Positions 1-7,200 of a stretch of 10,450 nt of DNA are shown here, one piece after another. The translations under genes were made by a program, and so were the position numbers. The DNA comes from Kiritimatiellota bacterium (GTDB lineage: Bacteria; Verrucomicrobiota; Kiritimatiellia; JAAZAB01): positions 1-10,450 of the forward strand of contig VSJD01000089.1 of the NCBI GenBank assembly GCA_008636095.1, given 5' to 3'. Numbering within the stretch: the first letter of the stretch is position 1; the number at the start of each line of letters is the position of its first letter. The notes beneath the pieces are model-generated. The model searched no databases and was not told the origin of the DNA. It saw nothing but the letters and a program-made list of their open reading frames with translations.

Positions 1-42
1 ACGCCCGGTACGCCGGGTACGCCCGGTACGCCGGGTACGCCC
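1..42. repeat. 18-bp palindromic tandem repeat inside the tsaC reading frame
   Basis: The unit CCCGGTACGCCGGGTACG runs from position 4 through two full copies (4-21 and 22-39) and a partial third (40-42), and the array may continue upstream of the window. Each unit contains the hairpin CCCGG-TACG-CCGGG (4-17 and 22-35). The 18-bp length keeps the frame, and the array is read as Thr-Pro-Gly triplets. It looks like palindromic repeat DNA tolerated within a gene rather than native enzyme sequence, but this is inference. Confidence 0.85.
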
Positions 43-534
43 AGCGCCGAGAAACGTCTCTTCCGGGTCAAGCGTCGGCCGGATAACAAACCAATTGCCC
101 TGCTGGCTGCCGATAGCCGCCAGGTGGAGGCGGCCAAAGCTGAACTGGGAGTTATCGGCCGTGCATTGGCCGACCGTTACTGGCCTGGTGCGTTGACCAT
201 GGTACTCAAGACTGGTGATACCTGCTGGGAAGGCTTTCGTGTTCCTAATCATCCTGTCACACTGGCTATTCTAAAGGCAATGGGAGGCGTGTTACGCGTA
301 ACCAGCGCCAATATGAGCGGCGAAGCGCCGTCGCTGACGGCCGCCGCGGCTGTCGCGGCACTGGGGTCAGCGATCGAATTGGTGGTGGATGCGGGTCCCG
401 CGCCAGGCGGCGTACCGAGTACGGTGGTCAAAATAGGGCTCGGCCGGTGTGACGTCCTGCGGGAAGGCGCCATTCCCGGCTCGGAGATTGCCGGAATTGT
501 GGCGTCTCTGCACGGGAACAATCCAAAATGCTAA
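1..534 (+). CDS. tsaC: Threonylcarbamoyl-AMP synthase (YrdC/TsaC/Sua5 family), 5' end outside window
   Basis: The frame is open from base 1 to the TAA at 532-534, so the N-terminal part lies upstream of the window. YrdC-family landmarks are visible in order: a KxR-type stretch (RVKRRPDNKPI, codons 22-32), the WPGALT motif, RVPNHP, TSANMSGE, GGVPSTVV and a terminal LREGAI. Enzymes of this family make threonylcarbamoyl-AMP from threonine, bicarbonate and ATP for t6A37 modification of ANN-decoding tRNAs in the cytoplasm. The protein stops soon after the YrdC domain, so the extra C-terminal Sua5 domain is absent and the short TsaC form is more likely. The visible part begins with about five Thr-Pro-Gly triplets encoded by a palindromic repeat, directly before the conserved K/R segment. 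Most homologues have no such insert there. The gene leads a cluster with a ywlE-like phosphatase, rpiB and glyA, as in Firmicutes. The family call is strong. Whether the repeat leaves the enzyme active cannot be seen. Confidence 0.88.
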   Translation, partial: TPGTPGTPGTPGTPSAEKRLFRVKRRPDNKPIALLAADSRQVEAAKAELGVIGRALADRYWPGALTMVLKTGDTCWEGFRVPNHPVTLAILKAMGGVLRVTSANMSGEAPSLTAAAAVAALGSAIELVVDAGPAPGGVPSTVVKIGLGRCDVLREGAIPGSEIAGIVASLHGNNPKC

Positions 535-541
535 GGAATTT

Positions 542-571
542 TCCGCCATTGGCGGATCCGCCTACGGCGGA
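542..571. repeat. Two tandem 15-bp hairpins with the same stem
   Basis: Positions 542-556 and 557-571 each have the form TCCGCC, three loop bases, GGCGGA. The loops are ATT in the first copy and TAC in the second. The stem is identical and the copies abut, so the whole can also fold as one longer palindrome. The pair starts 7 bp after the tsaC stop. It could help end or stabilise the upstream transcript, but no U-tract follows directly, so a dispersed palindromic repeat is the better reading. Confidence 0.8.
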
Positions 572-579
572 CAATTTTG

Positions 580-632
580 GTAGGAGGGGCGCTATGCGCC
601 GCGACCGTCGCCGCACGTAGTGCGCCTCCCAC
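580..632. repeat. Inverted pair of REP elements (BIME-like)
   Basis: The first unit (580-607) reads GTAGGAGG, then stem GGCGC, loop TAT, stem GCGCC, then GCGACCG. On the opposite strand, from 632 back to 605, the second unit reads GTGGGAGG, then CGCAC, TAC, GTGCG, then GCGACGG. The stems differ in sequence but both pair perfectly. The two units share the palindromic centre GCGACCGTCGC (601-611). A conserved GTRGGAG head, a variable hairpin and a conserved tail match the known layout of REP sequences and of their inverted pairs (BIMEs). Such elements are mobilised by REP-associated tyrosine transposases (RAYTs), and none is present in this window. The element lies in the gap between tsaC and the phosphatase gene, so reading frames that start at 577 are running through repeat DNA. 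Confidence 0.85.
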
Positions 633-663
633 ATGCAAAAGCCTAACTTCAACGCATCCAACA

Positions 664-1176
664 ATGAGCCTCATCACCATGCCCCATCATAAACCTCATA
701 TCCTGTTCATATGCACCGGCAATGTGTGCCGGAGCCCCATGGCGGAATATCTCCTGCGGCATCGCCTGGGAAAGCAGGCCGACTGGCAAGTCGGTTCGGC
801 GGGCCTTTTCACCGGCAACGGAATGGTGGCCAGCCAACCGGCCATCGAGGTCCTGCGGGAACAAGCCATTGATTTAACGCCGCACCGCAGTCGGGTTGTA
901 ACTAAAGATATTATTGACGCCGCGACCCTGATTGTGGTAATGACTGGAGCGCATGCGGTGGAACTTAAGCGCCGGTTTCCGGAAGCTCAGGACCGGATTT
1001 ACCTGCTGAAATCCTTTGATCCCGGGTGTGGCGGCGGCGACATCCCGGACCCGCTTGGCGGAACAAAAGCCCATTACCGGACAATCCGCAACGAGATCGA
1101 GGCGACCCTGCCGGACTTGATCTTATACCTGAAGTCTTATGCCGGCGGGCAGGATGAGGATAGGATAGACCCATGA
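664..1176 (+). CDS. Low-molecular-weight protein phosphatase (YwlE/LMW-PTP family)
   Basis: The encoded protein is 170 residues from this start. It carries the family P-loop C-T-G-N-V-C-R-S-P (catalytic Cys17 and Arg23), the following MAEYLLRH helix, the GSAGLF strand motif and the general-acid loop DPLGG (Asp129). Members hydrolyse phosphotyrosine or phosphoarginine on cytoplasmic proteins by way of a cysteinyl-phosphate. The gene order and DPLGG resemble B. subtilis YwlE, a protein-arginine phosphatase. However, the P-loop residue that is Thr in YwlE is Val here, so arginine specificity is uncertain. The frame is open from 577, but that stretch is REP repeat, so I placed the start at ATG 664. 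ATG 679 ([10 protein letters not shown]) is equally plausible, and neither has a clear Shine-Dalgarno. The stop overlaps the next start as ATGA, which suggests translational coupling. Confidence 0.88.
   Translation: MSLITMPHHKPHILFICTGNVCRSPMAEYLLRHRLGKQADWQVGSAGLFTGNGMVASQPAIEVLREQAIDLTPHRSRVVTKDIIDAATLIVVMTGAHAVELKRRFPEAQDRIYLLKSFDPGCGGGDIPDPLGGTKAHYRTIRNEIEATLPDLILYLKSYAGGQDEDRIDP
1156..1176 (+). promoter_or_regulatory. Ribosome binding site and ATGA stop-start overlap before rpiB-glyA
   Basis: GAGGA (1156-1160) and AGGA (1162-1165) lie upstream of the ATG at 1173, the second with a 7-base spacer. The phosphatase stop TGA (1174-1176) overlaps this ATG, so the two genes are almost certainly translated from one message with coupling. 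Confidence 0.6.
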
Positions 1177-2855
1177 AAATTGCCATAGGCTCCGATCACG
1201 GTGGCTTTGAAATGAAGGAAGCCCTCAAGGAATTCCTGACGGGGCAAGCGGTCCAAGTCGAGGACGTCGGTTGTTTCAGCAAGGACCCGGTGGACTACCC
1301 GGACATGGCCGCACTCGTCGCGGCCAATGTGTCCCAGGGCCTGGTGGACCAGGGCATCGTTATTTGCACCACCGGCATTGGCGTAAGCATCGTGGCCAAT
1401 AAATTTCCGCGCGTGCGCGCTGCCCTGTGCCTGAATCCCCGCATGGCCATGATGGCCCGCTCCCATAACAATGCCAACGTGCTGGCCCTCGGCGGCGAAC
1501 TGGTCACCATCGCCGAGGCCCAGGCCATCGTAACCGCCTGGTTGCGCGAAGATTTTGATTCCGGCGAGCGCCATCACCGGCGCGTGCGCAAAATCAATGC
1601 CTATTCCTGCAACACCGTGGACCCGGTTGATGTCTATGAGACCGACCCTGAAATTTACGCCGTTCTGCGCAACGAGGCCACGCGGCAGGGCGAAAACCTG
1701 GAACTCATCGCCTCCGAAAATTACGTCAGCCAGTCCATCCTTGAGGCGGCCGGTTCATTGCTGACCAATAAATACGCGGAAGGCTATCCCGGCAAGCGCT
1801 GGTACAACGGCTGTAAATTCGTGGACGAGGCCGAGCGCCTGGCTATTGATCGCGCCAAGCAGTTGTTTGGCGCCGACCATGTCAACGTCCAGCCGCACTG
1901 CGGCAGTTCCGCCAACCTGGCCGTGTACCTGACAGCGCTCCAGCCGGGCGATCGTATCCTGGCCATGGACCCCGGCGCGGGCGGGCACCTGACCCACGGC
2001 ATGAAAACCAACGTATCCGGCCGGCTGTTTAACGTGATGCACTACGGCGTCAGCCGCGACACGGAGCAATTGGATTACGACGCCATCGCCACCCTGGCCA
2101 GGAAGCACCAGCCCAAACTGATCGTCGCCGGCGCCAGCGCCTATCCGCGCATCATTGATTTCAAGCAATTCCGTAAAATCGCCGACAGCGTCTCCGCCTA
2201 CCTGCTGGTGGATATGGCGCACATCGCCGGCCTGGTGGCTGCGGGGTGTCATCCCAGTCCCGTGCCGCAGGCCGACTTTGTGACCACAACGACCCATAAG
2301 ACCCTGCGCGGGCCGCGCGGCGGGGTAATTCTCTGCCAGGCGCGCTTCGCCCATGACATTGACCATCAGATTTTTCCGGGCCTGCAGGGCGGCCCGCTCA
2401 TGCACGTTATCGCGGCCAAGGCGGTTTGTTTCCACGAGGCCCTGCAGCCCGCGTTCAAGGCCTACCAGGAGCAGGTCGTGCGCAACGCCCAGGCGCTTTC
2501 CGAAACTCTGAAAGCGGAAGGCCTGCGCATCGTATCCGGCGGCACCGATAATCACCTGATGCTGGTTGACCTCAGCCCCATGAATGTGACCGGCAAGGAT
2601 GCCGCCGGCGCCCTGGACATTGCCGGCATCACCGTCAATAAGAACATGATCCCATTCGATACCAAGAGCCCCTTCGTCACCTCGGGTATCCGCATCGGCA
2701 CGCCGGCCGTCACCACCCGGGGTATGCAGGCCCCGGAAATGAAGCTGATCGCCGGCTGGATCGTGCAGGTCTTGCGCAATCTCAACAATGCCGACGCGCT
2801 CGCCGCCATCAAGAAACAGGTCATCGCCCTGACCGACCAATTTCCCTTGCCCTGA
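1173..2855 (+). CDS. rpiB-glyA: Fused ribose-5-phosphate isomerase B / serine hydroxymethyltransferase
   Basis: The single frame of 560 codons holds two complete enzymes. Residues 1-142 are RpiB: the SDHGG motif at 7-11, the catalytic-base cysteine Cys65 in ICTTGIG, and His98 in [13 protein letters not shown]. It interconverts ribose 5-phosphate and ribulose 5-phosphate. Residues from about 154 to 560 are serine hydroxymethyltransferase, near full family length. They contain [19 protein letters not shown] with the catalytic Glu203, GGHLTHG with the PLP-stacking His, [14 protein letters not shown] with the PLP lysine Lys376, and SGIRIGTP with the carboxylate-binding Arg. This half converts serine and tetrahydrofolate to glycine and methylene-tetrahydrofolate. 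Only about a dozen residues link the domains, and the frame has no break or internal restart that I can see. Small departures from E. coli GlyA are PHCGSSAN for PHSGSQAN and [11 protein letters not shown] for NLAHGGHLTHG. Both enzymes act in the cytoplasm. The gene is coupled to the phosphatase upstream. Confidence 0.93.
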   Translation: MKIAIGSDHGGFEMKEALKEFLTGQAVQVEDVGCFSKDPVDYPDMAALVAANVSQGLVDQGIVICTTGIGVSIVANKFPRVRAALCLNPRMAMMARSHNNANVLALGGELVTIAEAQAIVTAWLREDFDSGERHHRRVRKINAYSCNTVDPVDVYETDPEIYAVLRNEATRQGENLELIASENYVSQSILEAAGSLLTNKYAEGYPGKRWYNGCKFVDEAERLAIDRAKQLFGADHVNVQPHCGSSANLAVYLTALQPGDRILAMDPGAGGHLTHGMKTNVSGRLFNVMHYGVSRDTEQLDYDAIATLARKHQPKLIVAGASAYPRIIDFKQFRKIADSVSAYLLVDMAHIAGLVAAGCHPSPVPQADFVTTTTHKTLRGPRGGVILCQARFAHDIDHQIFPGLQGGPLMHVIAAKAVCFHEALQPAFKAYQEQVVRNAQALSETLKAEGLRIVSGGTDNHLMLVDLSPMNVTGKDAAGALDIAGITVNKNMIPFDTKSPFVTSGIRIGTPAVTTRGMQAPEMKLIAGWIVQVLRNLNNADALAAIKKQVIALTDQFPLP

Positions 2856-2961
2856 CGGCGCACCGGGCGAACTTCTTGCCGTTGTCGAGTGAGGCTCAGC
2901 CGAGACTTTTTGGGCAGCGGTTCAAACAAGGCGCAGATCGCACACGTAACCGCTTCCGCTT

Positions 2962-2984
2962 CCTTGCTACGATTTGCAAGGTTT
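2962..2984 (+). terminator. Weak hairpin in the convergent gap after rpiB-glyA
   Basis: CCTTGC (2962-2967) pairs with GCAAGG (2976-2981) around an 8-base loop, followed by only TTT. It is the best stem in the 175-bp gap (2856-3030) between the convergent rpiB-glyA and large secreted-protein genes, but the stem is short and the T-run poor. Nothing else in that gap is recognisable. Confidence 0.25.
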
Positions 2985-3030
2985 CGACCAAGTTTCTATT
3001 TAACAGTTTCCACTCCTGTTGCTAAACGTT

Positions 3031-4262
3031 TCAAGGCCTACCCTGCATGTCATTTCCGATTTCATAATCTCGTAATGCGCGATTGTAGATCTTGACTTCA
3101 TCCAGTAACCCTTTGAATAACCTGCTCCCGGTATTGATCTGGCCGATATACAATTTCGTGGCCCAGGCGGCCCATTGAAGTTTTTCTGATGAACTGGTCG
3201 TGTCCGTCAATACCAAGACTCCGTCCCGGTAGTACTTCACCGTATTCTCCCCGTCATAGGTAAACGCGACGTGATGCCAACCGTCCCAGGTGAGAACGCT
3301 TGAAGGCACACACCAGTGCCACCCTTGATTGACGGTGTTAATATGAACAGCTATTTTATTATCCCATATATCCAACCCGTAAGCCCCTTCTGCCCCGGCG
3401 ATTTCATTGTAGCCCGCGAAATTCGTTGTTGGCGAATAAACCCAGGCTTCCATGGTAATGGCCGAGACCTTGAGACTGCTGTTACTGCCGCAATCGACAT
3501 AATTACTTCCGTTTAAACTCAGCGCGCCGTTGATCCGGCCGTTTGCCCATTGCGGATTTCCCTGCAGGGTCCCGTTGTTTCCTCTCCATGAAGAATCGCC
3601 GGCGGTCGTTCCCGTGCCTTCGTCAAGCTTCCAATAACCCACATCTTCATCTTGCCATTCATTCCTGATTTCTTCGACTGTTAACGGGTAATTGTAAATC
3701 ATGACTTCATCAATCAACCCATGGAATAGTCTGCGGTCCCCGCCGGTATTTATCTGGCCAATATATAACTTCGTGGTCCAGGCGGCCCATTGAAGTTGTC
3801 CTGATGAACTGCTCGTATCCGCCAATACCAAGACTCCGTCCCGGTAGCATTTCACCGTATTCACCCCGTCGTAGGTAAACGCAACGTGATGCCAGCCATC
3901 CCAGGAGAGAGCGCTTGAAGGCACACACCAGTGCCACCCTTGATTGACGGTGTTAATATGAACAGCTATTTTATTATCCCATATATCCAACCCGTAAGCC
4001 CCTTCTGCCCCGGCGATTTCATTGTAGCCCGCGAAATTCGTTGTCGGTGAATAAACCCAGGCTTCCATGGTAATCGCTGAGACCTTGAGACTACTGTTAC
4101 TGCCGCAATCAACATAATCACTGCTTCCATTAAAACTCAGCGCGCCGTTGATCCGGCCGTTTACCCATTGCGGATTTCCCTGCAGGGTCCCGTTGTTTCC
4201 CATCAATGAAGAATCATGGGCGGTCGTTCCCGTGCCTTCGTCAAGCTTCCAGCAACCCACAT
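3031..4262 (-). repeat. Two tandem LamG-domain repeats, 615-bp period
   Basis: Both copies encode a concanavalin-like LamG module beginning DVGxWKLDEGTGTTA and ending with DEV-[MK]-IYN. Each is about 205 residues. The offset is exactly 615 bp: the stretch 3297-3429 is identical to 3912-4044 over 133 bases, including synonymous positions. The flanks of each copy are more diverged. LamG modules usually bind sugars or act as adhesion domains. Confidence 0.85.
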
Positions 4263-7200
4263 CATTCGCGTCCGGCTCAATATCCACATATTCTTTCAGT
4301 TCAACATTATCCACATAAAGATTAATCGCCTGCGGCCCGTCCCAGGTCAATATCTGGATACGCAGGGCGTCATTAACTGCGGTGATTGTCTTCGTCACGC
4401 TGATCTTTTGCCATTCGGCATTAAGGATAGTCACTTGTTTTGCATAAGTCCATCCATCAACCTCTGAATACAAACATATTTTAACTTTTCCCTGCTGGGT
4501 AGCTTTAACATAGGCGCTGGCGGTATAGGTCTTGCCCCTTACCACCGGAGAACAAAGACTGTTGTAAACACCCTCGGTAGCAGCTACACCGGGTGTGGTA
4601 ACCTTTAGTCCTTTCCTTGACATTGACTCCAAGGTTGTCGCCAAGACCGCGTTTTTGGCCGAACCCCAGGCCGCTATTCCCAGTTCAAAATCACCATTAT
4701 AAACCATTTGATAATCCCTAGCTTCCATGAGCTCAACTTTATCCACATGAAGAGTGACCGCCTGCGGCCCGTCCCAAGTCAATATCTGGATGCTCAAGGC
4801 GTCATTAACTGCAGTGATTGTCTTCGTCACGCTGATCTTTTGCCACCCCCAGTTGAGTTCCGTCGTCTGATTGGCATACGTCCATCCGTCACGTTCTGAA
4901 TACAGACAAATCCTGACCCTGGGCCGCACCCCGGCGGTTCTTCCTGCTACATAGGCGCTGGCGGTATAGGTCTTCCCCTTTTCCACCGGGTAACAAAGAC
5001 CGCTGTAAACACCCTCGCAATAATTCGAACCGGGTGTGGTGACCTTTAATGCATTCCCTGACAACGCATCGGACGATAGTGCCAATGCCGCGTTTTTGGC
5101 CGAACCCCAGGCCGTTGTTCCCAGTTCAAAATCACCATTATACATCATCCGATAATCCCTGGCTTCCATGAGCTCAACTTTATCCACATGAAGAGTGACC
5201 GCCTGCGGCCCGTCCCAGGTCAATATCTGGATACGCAAGGCGTCATTAGTTGCGGTGATTGTCTTCGTCACGCTGATCTTTTGCCACCCCCAGTTGATTT
5301 CCGTTGTCTGATTGGCATACGTCCATCCGTCACGTTCTGAATACAGACAAATCCTGACCTTGGGCCGCACCCCGGCGGTTCTTCCTGCTACATAGGCACT
5401 GGCCGTATAGGTCTTCCCCTTTTCCACCGGGTAACAAAAATCGCTGTAAACACCCTCGTAATAATTTGAACCGGGCGTGGTGACCTTTAATGCGTTGTTC
5501 CCTGACAACGCATCGGAAGATATCGCCATCACCGCCTTGTAAAAGACCGAACCCCAGGCCGCTGTTCCCAATTCAAAACCGCTGTTCTCAACCAGGTTGA
5601 TGCGCTGCCAGCCGATGCTTAACTGCATGTATCCGGCTGTCCAGCAGGGTGATTGTTCTTTCAATGAGTAATCGCCAATATCGGTATATAACGGATTGAC
5701 GGATATGCATCCGGTGCCGGCGCTTGTGCCGCTGTAATTCTGATTAATGCAAAATACATCATTGTAAGTGGAAACGCAGACGGCGCTGTCCAAACAAGTG
5801 ATTCCCTTGTTAGCCGTTATGATGCTGTGCGTAATATTTAAGGCCGAATTGTTGCGCGCCAGAATTCCCTGCTGGGCATTCCCCACCGTTATCCTTTCAA
5901 TATTTGCCTGCGAATTTCCCGTCATTTCTATGGCAGTATTCTGAACCGTAAAAATGCACCGCTTGATTTGGATGTTCCGCGAAGAATTTATGCTGATCCC
6001 GTTCGTGCCCGTAAACATGATGTTATCAATGAACACATTACTTACAGAATTAAGCGCCATAAACCCCGTTATCCACACCAGGTCCGGAGAAGTTCCGATA
6101 AGCTCAACTCCGTCTTTCAAGACAAGGTTTTCATTATAAATTCCCTTATTCAGACGAAAGGTTTTTATGCCCGGCTCCGCCATGTCGATCGCATCCTGAA
6201 TGCTCCTGAAGGGAGCTTCGGCTGTGCCCATTTCATTGGTGCTGTTCGGATCCACATATATTTCATCCAGATGACGAGCATAATATTTCAGGTAAATCCA
6301 ATTGGATGACAAATCGTGCGTGTCCACGGCCCGGGCCCGGAAGGTGATCACATAAGGCGGCGTCGCGCCCAAATCATAATATGATTCCAGATAATTCGTG
6401 TTTGCACTGTCCAGCGGGTGCCAAATGTTTTGATTATTGATTGAACATTCCAACTCCGTCATTTTAACACCGTCTTCGTCGCTCGCGTTAATCATTACTT
6501 TTATCTGGCCGTTGGCACCTTCCTGAAAAGAGCCGGCACATTCCGGTAGGTCGTTAAATGCCGTCCAGCCTTTGACGCTCTCCGTATCCTGAATATAAAC
6601 ATAAATCCTTTGCCCGTTGGCGACTGGATTGGTGGGCGCGACCGTTAAGTCCAGGCTGTTATCGCCGCTTGTCAGGGGATTAGCGGTTGATGCCGATGGC
6701 CCCGGCACCGAGTAACTGTTCAAGCCGACATAAGCTATTCTATCGGCGGAAACCAGGGAATTGTCTATATTGGCCGGTATTGCCTTGACATACAGGTTCG
6801 TGTTCCAGGCCGGCCCGGCGCCCTTAGCCCTCCTGAAAATATGGATGGGTGCGCTTAAGGAATTTTCGGCGCACATGTTTCTCAGGTTAACTGTGACGCG
6901 GCCGGTATCAGGATCATAAGCAATGCCGTCTTTTTTAATTACGAGGGGCCACTGCGTCCCGCCCCCCCAGATGTCATATAGTTTGCCGCCGGGAGTCTTC
7001 ATTTCATCCCTTAAAAACATATACTTGCTGGTTGTGGCCGTCTCGTTTGATTTGGTGATCTTGTTCCAGTAGGTGAATCGGTTGGTCGTTTCATCATGCC
7101 CGTACGGTCCGTTAAAGCAGTAGGCGGCCGCCAGGGATTTTGCGCCTGATCCTCCTGCCGCCCAAGTCACCTTGCTAAGTGGAAACGCATTATAGATGGA

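Noticed and set aside
1..42. CRISPR-like array or collagen-like protein segment
   Set aside because: There are no spacers between units, so it is not CRISPR. The Gly-Thr-Pro pattern is collagen-like, but it is only a few triplets inside an enzyme gene and is explained by the palindromic DNA unit.
577..663. N-terminal extension of the phosphatase from ATG 577
   Set aside because: These codons run through the inverted REP pair, and the family starts only a few residues before the CTGN loop. Starts at 664 or 679 fit better.
1755..2840. Long minus-strand frame of 361 codons opposite glyA
   Set aside because: It lies entirely antisense to the conserved SHMT domain. It has a composition typical of a GC-rich shadow frame (many Gly, His, Gln, Val) and shows no recognisable motif.
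2915..2940. Possible tRNA T-arm (GGTTCAAAC)
   Set aside because: The flanking bases do not pair as a T-stem, and no acceptor, D or anticodon arm can be found around it.
2889..3095. Small plus-strand frame in the convergent gap
   Set aside because: It has no Shine-Dalgarno and no recognisable motif, and it runs into the 3' end of the opposite gene.
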